Shown in pieces: positions 53,045 through 63,235 of a DNA stretch of 64,000 nt. How positions within the stretch are numbered: the first letter of the stretch is position 1; every line of letters starts with the position of its first letter. Source of the stretch: DASRIA01 sp963768885 (GTDB taxonomy: Bacteria; Actinomycetota; Thermoleophilia; Solirubrobacterales; JBBDJG01); the NCBI GenBank assembly GCA_963768885.1, contig CAVYJN010000007.1, forward strand, positions 124,001 through 188,000, given 5' to 3'. The translations under genes and the position numbers were made by a program. Below the pieces are notes generated by a model. It was not told the DNA's origin, did no database searches, and saw nothing but the letters and a program-made list of their open reading frames with translations.

Positions 53045-55600
53045 TCATTTGGCGTCCATCCAGTTCTCGCCCGAACCGACGTCGACGACCAGCGGGGGGT
53101 CCAGCTCGAACGCCCCCTCCATCTCCCGCCGGATGATCGCGCTGGCCGGATCGACCTCGTCCGCCGGGCCCTCGAACAGCAGCTCGTCGTGGATCGTCAG
53201 CACGAGGCGCGTGGCGAGGCCCGAATCGCGCAGCGCGGCGTCCGCCCGGACCATCGCGATCTTGATGATGTCGGCCGCGGTCCCCTGGATGATCGTGTTG
53301 ACGGCGAGGCGCTCGCCCAGCGAGCGGGTCTGGTACTTGCGCGAGCGCAGCTCGGGGATGTCCCGCCGGCGCCCGAACAGGGTCGTCACGTAGCCGCGCT
53401 CGGCCGCGTCCACGATCGTCTGGTCGATGAACCGGCGCACCGCGGGGAATCGGCCCAGGTAGCGCTCGATGTACTCGGCCGCCTCCTCGTGCGGGATGTC
53501 GAGCTGCTCCGACAGGCCGTGCGCGCTGAGGCCGTAGACGATCCCGAAGTTCACCGCCTTCGCCCGCGAGCGCTCCCCGGGCCCGATGTCGGCGGGGTCG
53601 AGCTTCAGGACCTCGGCCGCCGTCGCCGCGTGCACGTCCTCCCCGCGCTCGAAGATGTCCTTCAGCACCTGCTCGCCCGCGACGTGCGCGAGGATCCGCA
53701 GCTCCACCTGCGAGTAGTCGGCGGAGATCAGCCGGCATCCGTCCTCCGCGATGAAGCAGCTGCGGATCTGGCGGCCGAGCGCCGTGCGGATCGGGATGTT
53801 CTGGAGGTTCGGGTCGGTGCTCGACAGGCGGCCGGTGGTGGTCGCGGTCTGGTTGAAGGTCGTGTGCAGGCGGCCGGTGCGCTCCGAGATCAGCGCGGGC
53901 AGCGAGTCCAGGTACGTGCTCTTGAGCTTGGAGAGCTCGCGCCACTTCTCGATCAGCGGCACGATCTCGTGCTCACCGCGGATCGCGCGCAGCACCCGCG
54001 CGTCGGTCGAGAACCCGGTCTTCCCGCGCCGCTTGCGGCTCAGCTCCAGCTTCTCGAACAGCACGCGCGAGAGCTGCTGCGGCGAGCCGATCGTGAACTC
54101 CTCCCCCGCGAGCTCCCAGATCCGGTGCTCGAGCTCGTCGATCTCCTCGGACACGCGCGCCGCGGTCTCGCCCAGCCGGTAGGTGTCGAGCTTCACGCCC
54201 TGGCGCTCGAGGCGGTACAGGACCTCGACCAGCGGCAGCTCGATCTCCTCGAGCAGCCCGCGCAGCTCGAGCCGGTCGACCTCGGGCTGCTGGCCCTCCC
54301 ACAGCGCGCGCACCTGGAGCGCGTGCTGGGCCGCCTCGTCGCCGCCTTCGACGACCGCCTCGATCCCCTCCTGCTCGACCAGCTCGTCCAGCGGGTAGCG
54401 GCGGCGCGCCGGGTCGATCAGGTACGCGGCGACCGCGGTGTCCCACACCAGCGGCGTGTCGCTGAGGTCGTCGCCGCCGACCGTGCGGGCGATCGTCTTC
54501 CAGTCGTGCGCGACCACCTCGCCGGATGCCGTGACGACTTCCGCAAGCGTGTCCGCCGTGCCGGTCACGACCTCGGCCCCGAGCGCCGCGGCCCAGTGCA
54601 CGGTCTCCCCGTCCCGCCGGGCGACGAGCGGGACCGGCGCGGCGGCGAGGTCGGCGAGCGACCCCTCGCGCACGGTGGCCTCGACGTGCCGCTCGCCCTT
54701 CTGGCGCGGCGCGGCCTCGTGCGCGCCGAGCGCCTCCTCGAGTCGTCGCAGCGGCTCGCGCAGCTCGAAGCGGTTGAACACCTCGCGCAGCTTGGAGCGA
54801 TCGGGCTCGCGGTCGGCCACCTGGATCACGTCCACGCCCGCGTCGATGTCGCGGTGGAGCGTCGCGAGGCTCTTCGAGATCCGGGCCAGATCGGCGTTCT
54901 CACGCAGGTTCTGGCGGCGCTTCTCGCCCGAGATCGCGTCGATGTTCGCCAGCACCTCCTCGAGCGACCCGTACTGCTGGAGCAGCTGGGCGGCGGTCTT
55001 GTCGCCGATCCCCGGGACGCCGGGGATGTTGTCCGAGGTGTCCCCCTTCAACCCGATGAAGTCCGTCACCAGCTCGGGCGGGATCCCGTAGCGCTCGACA
55101 ACCCCGTCGCGGTCGTAGACGCGCGTGTCGGTGATCCCCCGCGAGGTCGTCATCACGCGGACCGTCCCGTTGTCGGGAAGCTGGTAGGCGTCGCGGTCGC
55201 CGGTCACGATCATCACCGGGATCCCGGCCTCCTTGGCGCGCTCGGCGAGGCTCGCGATCACGTCGTCGGCCTCGTAGCCCTCGACGCGCACGTTCTCGTA
55301 CCCGAAGGCCTCGACCAGCGGCTCGAGGTGGGGCCACTGGTCGCGCAGCAGGTCGGGCCTCGACTTCCGCTCCGCCTTGTAGGGCTCGTACTCCTGCTCG
55401 CGGCCCGACATGCCGGCGTCCCAGACCACGATCGTCGCCTTCGGCCCGTACTCGGTGAGGATCTTCACCAGCATGCTGGCGAACCCGAAGATCGCGTTCG
55501 TGGGCTCGCCGCGCGAGGTCGCGATCGTGTCCGGCAGCGCGAAGAAAGCCCGGTACGCCAGGCTGTTGCCGTCGATCAGGAAGAGCTCGCGGTCCGCCAT
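53045..55600 (-). CDS. polA: DNA polymerase I without active 3'-5' proofreading
   Basis: 851 residues. 5'-3' exonuclease domain (1-290; IDGNSLAYRAFFALPD, VTGDRDAYQLP, GLKGDTSDNIPGVPGIG). The middle domain lacks the Asp/Glu metal residues of exo motifs (no DTE, VAHDWKT instead of NLKYD), so proofreading is probably lost, as in Taq and mycobacterial PolA. Polymerase motifs are intact: DYSQVELRILAH, RSRAKAVNFGIVYGLS, and LTIHDELLFEGP. TATGAT nine bases before the ATG suggests leaderless expression. Confidence 0.96.
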   Translation of the reverse strand: MADRELFLIDGNSLAYRAFFALPDTIATSRGEPTNAIFGFASMLVKILTEYGPKATIVVWDAGMSGREQEYEPYKAERKSRPDLLRDQWPHLEPLVEAFGYENVRVEGYEADDVIASLAERAKEAGIPVMIVTGDRDAYQLPDNGTVRVMTTSRGITDTRVYDRDGVVERYGIPPELVTDFIGLKGDTSDNIPGVPGIGDKTAAQLLQQYGSLEEVLANIDAISGEKRRQNLRENADLARISKSLATLHRDIDAGVDVIQVADREPDRSKLREVFNRFELREPLRRLEEALGAHEAAPRQKGERHVEATVREGSLADLAAAPVPLVARRDGETVHWAAALGAEVVTGTADTLAEVVTASGEVVAHDWKTIARTVGGDDLSDTPLVWDTAVAAYLIDPARRRYPLDELVEQEGIEAVVEGGDEAAQHALQVRALWEGQQPEVDRLELRGLLEEIELPLVEVLYRLERQGVKLDTYRLGETAARVSEEIDELEHRIWELAGEEFTIGSPQQLSRVLFEKLELSRKRRGKTGFSTDARVLRAIRGEHEIVPLIEKWRELSKLKSTYLDSLPALISERTGRLHTTFNQTATTTGRLSSTDPNLQNIPIRTALGRQIRSCFIAEDGCRLISADYSQVELRILAHVAGEQVLKDIFERGEDVHAATAAEVLKLDPADIGPGERSRAKAVNFGIVYGLSAHGLSEQLDIPHEEAAEYIERYLGRFPAVRRFIDQTIVDAAERGYVTTLFGRRRDIPELRSRKYQTRSLGERLAVNTIIQGTAADIIKIAMVRADAALRDSGLATRLVLTIHDELLFEGPADEVDPASAIIRREMEGAFELDPPLVVDVGSGENWMDAK

Positions 55601-55609
55601 CGCGGCCCA

Positions 55610-55615
55610 ATCATA
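55610..55615 (-). promoter_or_regulatory. -10 element (TATGAT) for polA
   Basis: TATGAT, nine bases, polA ATG on the minus strand. Confidence 0.4.
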
Positions 55616-55670
55616 GGAATCGGTGCGGAGTCGGCCGGAAACCCGTCGCAGGCGTCGAACCTTCCAAAAG

Positions 55671-55676
55671 TATGAT
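55671..55676 (+). promoter_or_regulatory. -10 element (TATGAT) for malic enzyme
   Basis: TATGAT on the plus strand, with a start point expected near 55683 and a leader of about 43 bases that includes the AGGGGA site before the ATG at 55726. It rules out the ATG inside the -10 itself (55672) as the start. Confidence 0.45.
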
Positions 55677-55725
55677 TAGCCCTGCAATCACGAAGAAGGC
55701 GCGAAAGCGCCGCAGGCAGGGGACC

Positions 55726-57189
55726 ATGTCGGTAACGCCGAGTGCTTCATACAGTCTGACGCTGCGCGTCGAGCTCCAGAACGAGCCCGGCATGCTCGGC
55801 GAGGTCACGTCCGCGATCGGCGAGAGCGGCGGATCCGTGGGCGCGATCGACATCGTCAAGGCCGACGGCGGCAAGCTCGTGCGCGACATCACGGTCGACG
55901 CGCCGAGCCAGGAGAGTTGGGAGCCGATCATGCAGGCCGTGCGCGAGATCGAGGGCATCGAGCTGCTCGACGTCACCGACCGCACCTTCAACATGCACAA
56001 GGGCGGCAAGATCGCGCAGGAGAACAAGCACCCCCTGAACAACCGGGACGACCTCTCGATGGCCTACACCCCGGGCGTCGCGCGTGTCTGCCGTGCGATC
56101 CAGGAGAACCCGGACCTCGCCTTCCGCTACACGATCAAGCGCAACTACGTGGCGGTCGTCAGCGACGGCTCCGCGGTGCTCGGCCTCGGCGACATCGGGC
56201 CGCGCGCCGCGATGCCCGTGATGGAGGGCAAGGCGATGCTGCTGAAGGAGTTCGGAGGCGTCGACGCCTTCCCGATCTGCCTGGACACGAAGGACCCGGA
56301 CGAGATCGTCGCCACGGTGAAGGCGATCGCACCCGGCTTCGGCGGCATCAATCTCGAGGACATCTCCTCCCCGCGCTGCTTCGAGATCGAGGACCGCCTC
56401 AAGGCCGAGCTCGACATCCCCGTCTTCCACGACGACCAGCACGGGACGGCAGTGGTGGTGATGGCCGCGCTCTTCAACGCGCTCAAGATCACGGGCAAGC
56501 GCCTCGAGAACCTGCAGGTCGCGATGGTCGGCCTCGGCGCCGCGGGCATCGCGGTGACGCGCATGCTGCTGCAGGTCGGCGTCGACGACATCATCGGCTG
56601 CGACACCAACGGCGCGATCTACGTCGGCCGCGAGGACTGGGACGAGATGCACCCGCTCAAGCGCTGGTACGCGGAGAGCACCAACCGCGAGCGGCGCAGC
56701 GGGGGCCCCGCGGACGTGCTCGAGGGCGCGGACCTCTTCATCGGAGTCTCCGGGCCGGGCGTGGTCGACGCGGAGGACCTCGACCGCATGAACGACGACG
56801 CGATGGTCTTCGCGATGGCCAACCCCGAGCCCGAGGTGATGCCCGAGGAGGCTGCCGCGCACGCGCGCATCGTCGCCACCGGGCGCTCCGACTACCCCAA
56901 CCAGATCAACAACGTGCTGTGCTTCCCGGGCCTGTTCCGGGGAGCGCTCGACGCCCGCGCGACGACGATCACGGACGAGATGAAGCTTGCCGCCGCCTAC
57001 GGCATCGCCGAGGTGATCTCTCCCTCGGAGCTGTCCGAGGACTACATCATCCCGAGCGTCTTCGACCGCCGCGTGGCGGAGGCGGTCGCGAAGGCCGTCG
57101 CCGACGAGGCCCGCCGCGCCGGCCTCGCGCGCGAGACGCCCGGCACGGACGTCGCGGCTTCCGACGGCGTGCAGGTCGCCCGCGCCTAG
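55726..57189 (+). CDS. Malic enzyme with N-terminal ACT domain
   Basis: 487 residues. Residues 1-85 form an ACT-like regulatory domain (SLTLRVELQNEPGMLGEVTS). The catalytic part has YTPGVARVC, the NADP/NAD site VGLGAAGIAVTRML, metal residues in VFHDDQHGTAVV, and IFMANPEPEVMPEE-like FAMANPEPEVMPEE. It oxidatively decarboxylates malate to pyruvate; the ACT domain suggests amino-acid feedback. ATG preceded by AGGGGA. ACT-fused malic enzymes are known in several actinobacteria. Confidence 0.9.
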   Translation: MSVTPSASYSLTLRVELQNEPGMLGEVTSAIGESGGSVGAIDIVKADGGKLVRDITVDAPSQESWEPIMQAVREIEGIELLDVTDRTFNMHKGGKIAQENKHPLNNRDDLSMAYTPGVARVCRAIQENPDLAFRYTIKRNYVAVVSDGSAVLGLGDIGPRAAMPVMEGKAMLLKEFGGVDAFPICLDTKDPDEIVATVKAIAPGFGGINLEDISSPRCFEIEDRLKAELDIPVFHDDQHGTAVVVMAALFNALKITGKRLENLQVAMVGLGAAGIAVTRMLLQVGVDDIIGCDTNGAIYVGREDWDEMHPLKRWYAESTNRERRSGGPADVLEGADLFIGVSGPGVVDAEDLDRMNDDAMVFAMANPEPEVMPEEAAAHARIVATGRSDYPNQINNVLCFPGLFRGALDARATTITDEMKLAAAYGIAEVISPSELSEDYIIPSVFDRRVAEAVAKAVADEARRAGLARETPGTDVAASDGVQVARA

Positions 57190-57201
57190 TACCACCAGCT
57201 C

Positions 57202-58455
57202 CTAGCCGGCCGGGCTGCCCCGCAGCGGCGCGGCGAACACCAGGCGCCCGTTCTTCACGCGATACCCCGCGAGGCGGTCGAGCGACGTGTCGCCGTTGTC
57301 GTCGATCGAGAAGGTGCCGACGGCGCTCTCGAACGCGGTCGTGCCGAGCGCTTCCTCCACCACCCGGTCGCGCTCGTCCGCGTCATTCCCGGCGCGCCGG
57401 ATCGCGTCGAGCAGCAGCGTCATCGCCGCGTGGCCGTAGGCCGCGTACGGGTCGGGCGGCACCCCGAACTCGCGCCGGTAGTCGGCGGCGAACTGCTGCC
57501 CGCGCGGCGGCAGGCGGCGCGGGTCCTGCGCGACCGAGGTGAGGTAGGTGCGCGCCTCCGCCGAGCCGAGGCGCCCGTAGAACTCCGGCACCAGCAGGTT
57601 GCTGGAGCCGACCTTGACCGCCCTCGGAACGGCAGCGCTGAGGTCTCGCCAGAGCCGCACCGCGTTGCTGTCGGCGCCGCCCCCGAAGTAGACGGCGTCC
57701 GGCTGCACCCGCGCGATGTCGCGCACGAGGTCGCGGTAGTCGTCCGCGCGCGGGTCCATCCGCTCCTGGCCCACCACGCGCAGGCCCTCCTTCTTGGCCG
57801 CGTCGACGTAGAGCTCCGACAGGCCGTCGCCCTCGAGCGACCGGTCGCCCAGCACGAACACGGTCCGCGCGCCGAGACGGCGTGTCCAGCGCGCCGCGGC
57901 GGAGGCCTGGACGTCGTCGGCCGGGACGACGCGCGCAAAGGTGCGCTCGCCGGACGGATAGAACTTCTCCGGCTCGCCGGCCTCCGCGCCCGGGGCGAAC
58001 TTCGTGAGCCCGACGGCCGTGGACGCGGGGCTCACCTGCACGAACCCGGCCTCGTTGCTGATCGGCAGCGAGATCGCCGTCGCCCCGGAGTCGAAGTCCC
58101 CCAGGTAGGCGATCGTGCGGGTGTTCTCGACGGCCTTGCGCGCGTTCTCCGCGGTCTTGTCGGGATCCCATCCGACGCGGTCCCCGCCCGCGGTCGCGTC
58201 GTCGGCCGACGCGAAGTTGATCTTGAAGTCGCCGACCTTCCCGCCGGCCTCGCGCAGCGCCAGCTTCTCGGCGTTGACGATGCTCTGCGCCTCGTCGGCG
58301 TGCGGGCCCTGGAGGGGCAGGCTCGAGAAGATCGTGAGCGTGTCGCCGGGCACGCGGCCCGCGCGGCTCTGTTCGTCACCGCAGCCGGTCAGGGCCGCGA
58401 GCGTGGCGGCGGCGCAGGCGACAGCCAGCAGGCTTTTCGGGATGGAGACGGTCAA
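57202..58455 (-). CDS. Branched-chain amino-acid-type ABC substrate-binding lipoprotein
   Basis: 417 residues from TTG. Lipobox LTGC near residue 24, then a type I periplasmic-binding fold: TLTIFSSLPLQGPHADEAQS, IAYLGDFDSGATAISLPISN, FVQVSPASTAVGLTKF, and DAVYFGGGADSNA. SBP family of the Leu/Ile/Val type but divergent enough that the ligand is unclear. It is transcribed away from pfp and convergent with the malic enzyme gene. It may feed the livHMGF system 1 kb away. Confidence 0.78.
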   Translation of the reverse strand: MTVSIPKSLLAVACAAATLAALTGCGDEQSRAGRVPGDTLTIFSSLPLQGPHADEAQSIVNAEKLALREAGGKVGDFKINFASADDATAGGDRVGWDPDKTAENARKAVENTRTIAYLGDFDSGATAISLPISNEAGFVQVSPASTAVGLTKFAPGAEAGEPEKFYPSGERTFARVVPADDVQASAAARWTRRLGARTVFVLGDRSLEGDGLSELYVDAAKKEGLRVVGQERMDPRADDYRDLVRDIARVQPDAVYFGGGADSNAVRLWRDLSAAVPRAVKVGSSNLLVPEFYGRLGSAEARTYLTSVAQDPRRLPPRGQQFAADYRREFGVPPDPYAAYGHAAMTLLLDAIRRAGNDADERDRVVEEALGTTAFESAVGTFSIDDNGDTSLDRLAGYRVKNGRLVFAAPLRGSPAG

Positions 58456-58493
58456 AGCGGAGGGGCGGGCGGGCGATTCTAAGGCCGCCGACC

Positions 58494-58499
58494 TATATT
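58494..58499 (+). promoter_or_regulatory. -10 element (TATATT) for phosphofructokinase, leaderless spacing
   Basis: TATATT, seven bases, ATG at 58507. Supports that start over the TTG at 58498, which lies inside the -10. Confidence 0.5.
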
Positions 58500-58506
58500 G
58501 CGTCGC

Positions 58507-59541
58507 ATGAAGATCGGGGTGCTCACCGCGGGCGGCGACTGCCCCGGCCTCAATGCGGTGATCCGCGCGGTGACGCGCAAGTCGCTCGCCGGCGGACACG
58601 AGGTGGCCGGCCTCTGGCGTGGCTATGCGGGTCTCGCGGAGCGCAGCTACGTGCCGCTGGACATGCGCGCGGTCTCGGGCATCCTCCCGCTCGGCGGCAC
58701 GATCGTCTCGACCTCGAGCTATGACCCCTACCGCCACGACGACGGCGTCCGGAAGGTGATGGCCGCGTTCGAGGAGGACGGATTCGGGGCCGTGGTGGCG
58801 ATCGGGGGCGAGCACACGATGGGCATCACGCGCCGCCTGCACGAGGAAGGGCTGCCGGTGGTGGGCGTGCCCAAGACGATCGACAACGACGTTCCCTGCA
58901 CGGACTTCACCTTCGGTTTCGACACGGCGGTGCAGATCGCCACCGACGCGATCGACCGCCTCCACACGACCGCGGAGTCGCACGACCGCGTGATGGTGGT
59001 CGAGGTGATGGGCCGCAACACGGGCTGGATCGCCGTGTTCAGCGGGATCGCCGGCGGCGCCGACGCGATCGTGATCCCGGAGCTCGAGCTCACGGTCGAG
59101 GAGATCGGAGACTCGATCAACAAGCGCCACGAGCGCGGCAAGAACTTCTCGATCGTGGTGGTCGCAGAGGGCGCGGAGCTTGCCTTCTCCTCGGGCGAGA
59201 AGCGCCAGGTGCGGGCGTCCCCCGAGACCGACAACTACGGGTATCCGAGGCTCGGCGGCATCGGCATCGCGCTCGCGCGCGAGATCGAGGAGCGCACCGG
59301 CTTCGAGACCCGCGTCACGACGCTCGGGCACGTCCAGCGCGGGGGCACCCCCACCGCCACCGACCGCGTGCTCGCGACGCGCTACGGGATCAAGGCCGCG
59401 GAGCTCGCGATGAGCGGGGAGTTCGGCCGCATGGCGGCGCTGCACGGGACCGAGATGACGAGCGTCCCGCTGGCCGAGGTCGTGGGCGTGAAGCAGGTCG
59501 ACCTCGGGTACCTGAGGTTGGCCGCGACCTTCTTCGGGTAA
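58507..59541 (+). CDS. 6-phosphofructokinase, phosphoryl donor (ATP or PPi) uncertain
   Basis: 344 residues. N-terminus MKIGVLTAGGDCPGLNAVIR; substrate motifs PKTIDNDV, VMGRNTGW, and GHVQRGG. At the donor-specificity site it reads GGEHT (ATP enzymes usually GGDGS, PPi enzymes often GGDD/GGED) and the following position is PKTIDND with Lys, the PPi-type residue. Such mixed signatures occur in actinobacterial enzymes, some ATP- and some PPi-dependent, so the donor needs testing. Confidence 0.9.
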   Translation: MKIGVLTAGGDCPGLNAVIRAVTRKSLAGGHEVAGLWRGYAGLAERSYVPLDMRAVSGILPLGGTIVSTSSYDPYRHDDGVRKVMAAFEEDGFGAVVAIGGEHTMGITRRLHEEGLPVVGVPKTIDNDVPCTDFTFGFDTAVQIATDAIDRLHTTAESHDRVMVVEVMGRNTGWIAVFSGIAGGADAIVIPELELTVEEIGDSINKRHERGKNFSIVVVAEGAELAFSSGEKRQVRASPETDNYGYPRLGGIGIALAREIEERTGFETRVTTLGHVQRGGTPTATDRVLATRYGIKAAELAMSGEFGRMAALHGTEMTSVPLAEVVGVKQVDLGYLRLAATFFG

Positions 59542-59562
59542 GGCTCAAATCCCGGGAAGGAA

Positions 59563-59577
59563 GCCTGCAAAGCAGGC
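59563..59577. terminator. Short hairpin after the phosphofructokinase gene
   Basis: GCCTGC, AAA, GCAGGC lies 21 bases past the stop and 18 bases before livH. It is a weak hairpin without a T-run; transcripts may partly read through into livH. Confidence 0.3.
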
Positions 59578-59594
59578 ATACTCCGGTCTGCCCA

Positions 59595-60617
59595 GTGGAA
59601 GCGCGATCGATCTCAGCTGACGTTGACCTGCCGCTCCGGGAGCGGTTGCGCGAGACGGGCCCCGTACGGCTCGCGGCGCGCAATCCGGAGTACACGGCGG
59701 TCGCGGTCATCGCCCTCGGCATCCTGATCCTGATCGCGCGGCACGGGCTGCACGACGTTGCCCAGACCGCGCTCAACGGGCTTTCGCTGGGATCGGTCTA
59801 CGCGCTCGGTGCAGTCGGCCTCACGCTCGTCTACGGGATCCTGAAGCTCACGAACTTCGCCCACGGGGACTTCCTCACGTTCGGCGCCTACATGGCGTTC
59901 CTCGTGAACGTCACCTGGGGCGGGCCGCTCGTGCTCGGCATCCTGCTCGGGATCGTCGCGACCGCCCTGCTCGGCGTCGCCACCGAGAAGGCCATGTGGG
60001 GTCCGATGCGGGCGCGCGGGGCCGGCCTGCTGCAGCTGCTCCTGATGTCGATCGGGCTCGCGTTCCTGATCCGCTACACGATCCAGTTCATCTGGGGCAC
60101 GCAGGTGCGGGGCCTCGACGTGAACGTGACCGACACGGTCGAGTTCCTCGGCCTGCGCATCGGGCGCACCGACCTGATCGTGATCGTGATCGGCTTCGTG
60201 ACACTGCTGGCGATCGGGCTGATGCTCAAGTACTCGCTGCTGGGCAAGCGCATGCGCGCGCTGTCGGACAACTTCGACCTTGCGGAGACGTCGGGCATCG
60301 ACACCTCGCGCGTCGTGCTCTACACGTGGATCTTCGCCGGCGGCCTGGCCGGTCTCGCCGGGGTGCTCGCCGGCGCTGTGACCACGATCCGGCCGGAGTT
60401 CGGCTTCGAGCTGCTGCTGCCGATCTTCGCCGCCGTGATCCTGGGCGGCATCGGCGACGCGTTCGGTGCGCTGGCCGGCGGGATCGTGCTCGGGTCTCGT
60501 GATCGAGCTGTCCACGCTCGAGATCGAGCCGCGCTGGAAGATCGCCGTCGGTTTCGCCGTGCTGATCATCGTGCTGTTCGTGCGCCCCCAGGGGATCTTC
60601 GGAAAGGCGACCGCGAT

Positions 60618-60621
<4 letters not shown>
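59595..60621 (+). CDS. livH: Branched-chain amino-acid ABC permease LivH (one apparent frameshift)
   Basis: About 341 residues after removing one extra T at 60495. Membrane helices plus the LivH marks LSLGSVYALGAVGLTLVYGI, LKLTNFAHGDFLTFGAY, and ALSDNFDLAETSGID (ATPase-contact loop). A hydrophilic N-terminal extension of about 45 residues precedes the first helix. GTG start. It is translationally coupled to livM by ATGA. Confidence 0.88.
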
Positions 60622-61579
<958 letters not shown>

Positions 61580-61587
<8 letters not shown>

Positions 61588-62422
61588 GGCGAGCGCGCCC
61601 GCGATCGAACCCCGGCGGACGGCGGACGGCGGACGGCCGATCCTGCAGGTCCGGGAGCTCGTCAAGCACTTCGGCGGAATCCTGGCCGTGAACGGCGCGA
61701 CCCTCGACGTCGAGCAAGGCTCGGTCACGGCGCTGATCGGCCCGAACGGCGCCGGAAAGACCACGCTCTTCAACGTGATCACCGGCTTCTACCGTGCCGA
61801 CCGCGGCTCGGTCCGCCTGCAGGGACAGGAGATCCTCAGGCAGCCACCTCACGTGGTCGCGCGCCTCGGCATGGTGCGCACCTTCCAGATCACGAAGGCA
61901 CTCTCGCGCATGCCGGTGATCGACAACATGATGCTTGCCGCGCCCGACCAGCCGGGCGAGCGTCTCTACAACCTCGTCGTCCGCCCCCGGTCCTCGCGGG
62001 CGCGCGAGCGCGAGGTTCGCGAGCGCGCCGAGGAGCTGCTCGAGGTCTTCCAGCTGACGAAGCTCGCGGACGAGTACGCGGGCGTGCTGTCGGGTGGCCA
62101 GCGCAAGCTGCTCGAGTTCGCCCGCGCCCTGATGGCGGAGCCGAAGGTCCTGCTGCTCGACGAGCCGATGGCCGGCATCAACCCCACCCTCGGCGCGCGC
62201 CTGCTCGAGCACATCCACAGGCTGCGGGCCGAGCGCGGCATGACCTTCCTGTTCGTGGAGCACGACATGGAGGTCGTGATGGGGCACTCGGACCGCGTGA
62301 TCGTGATGGCGGAAGGGCGAGTGATCGCAACCGGCCCGCCCGAGGAGGTGCGTCGCGACAAGCGCGTGATCGACGCCTACCTCGGCGGCGGCGCGGCAAT
62401 CGGCGAGGAGCATCCGGCGTGA
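61580..62422 (+). CDS. livG: Branched-chain amino-acid ABC ATPase LivG
   Basis: 280 residues. Walker A GPNGAGKTTLFNVITGFYRA, the LivG insert FQITKALSRMPVIDNMMLA, signature LSGGQRKLLEFARALM, and Walker B LLLDEPMAGINPT. GTG start eight bases inside livM, so coupled. Residues 1-15 are a variable leader. Confidence 0.93.
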
Positions 62423-63181
62423 GCGACGAACGAAGCGATCCTCGCCACGCAGCACCTGGTCGCGGGCTACGTGCGCGAGGTCGACATCCTCAACGGCGTC
62501 ACGATCGACGTCGCCGAGGGCGACATCGTGACCGTGGTCGGTCCCAACGGCGCCGGCAAGTCGACCCTGATCAAGACCATCTTCGGCCTGCTGAAGCCGC
62601 GTGAAGGCAGCGTCCGGCTGCGCGGCGAGGACATCACCGGCGCCAAGCCCCACACGATCACGCGCCGCGGGATGAACTACGTGCCCCAGCTCGACAACGT
62701 GTTCCCGAGCCTGACCGTCGAGGAGAACCTCGAGGTCGGGTCGCTGGACAGCGCGCGCACGGACGAGCACATCGAGCGCATGTACGAGCTGTTCCCGCGC
62801 CTGGGGGAGCGGCGCAGGCAGGCCGTCGGCACGATGAGCGGCGGCGAGCGCCAGATGGTCGCGATGGCCCGTGCGCTGATGACCGACCCGCAGGTGCTGC
62901 TGCTCGACGAGCCCTCCGCCGGGCTCGCGCCCGCGTTCGTGGAGGCGATCTTCGAGAAGATCGCCGACATCAACCGGGAGGGGGTCACGATCGTGATGGT
63001 CGAGCAGAACGCGCGGCGCGCGCTCGCGATGTCGGACCGCGGATACGTGCTCGACGTCGGCAGGAACGCCTTCGAGGGGAAGGGCGACGAGCTGCTCTCG
63101 GACGACCAGGTCGCCCAGCTCTACCTCGGCGGCCGTGCGCGCATGCGGCAGGCCGAGCAGGGTAACGACGCCCGGACGTGA
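62419..63181 (+). CDS. livF: Branched-chain amino-acid ABC ATPase LivF (one apparent frameshift)
   Basis: About 253 residues after removing one extra base at 62434, right after the GTG start (MSDERAILATQHLVAGYVRE after repair). Walker A GPNGAGKSTLIKTIFGLL, MSGGERQMVAMARALM, LLLDEPSAGLAPAFVEAI. Overlaps livG by GTGA. The shift is within the first five codons, so an alternative start downstream in the good frame cannot be ruled out, but none has a ribosome site. Confidence 0.9.
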
Positions 63182-63211
63182 GACGGCCGGGGCGCTGGGC
63201 CCCGGCCGTCT
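63181..63211. terminator. 13-bp hairpin between livF and a convergent SBP gene
   Basis: AGACGGCCGGGGC, GCTGG, GCCCCGGCCGTCT starts on the last base of the livF stop codon. A very strong stem placed between convergent genes, usable from both sides. No T-run follows on the plus strand. Confidence 0.6.
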
Positions 63212-63235
63212 CGAGCACTTCGCCTGCTTGGGTCG

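Noticed and set aside
53189..55675. An 828-codon open frame on the plus strand across polA
   Set aside because: Shadow of polA for the same reason; no ribosome site, promoter or domain.
55672..55725. Extra N-terminal segment of malic enzyme starting at 55672
   Set aside because: The ATG lies inside the TATGAT -10 and the segment (ISPAITKKARKRRRQG) has no counterpart in the family; the ATG at 55726 has a good ribosome site.
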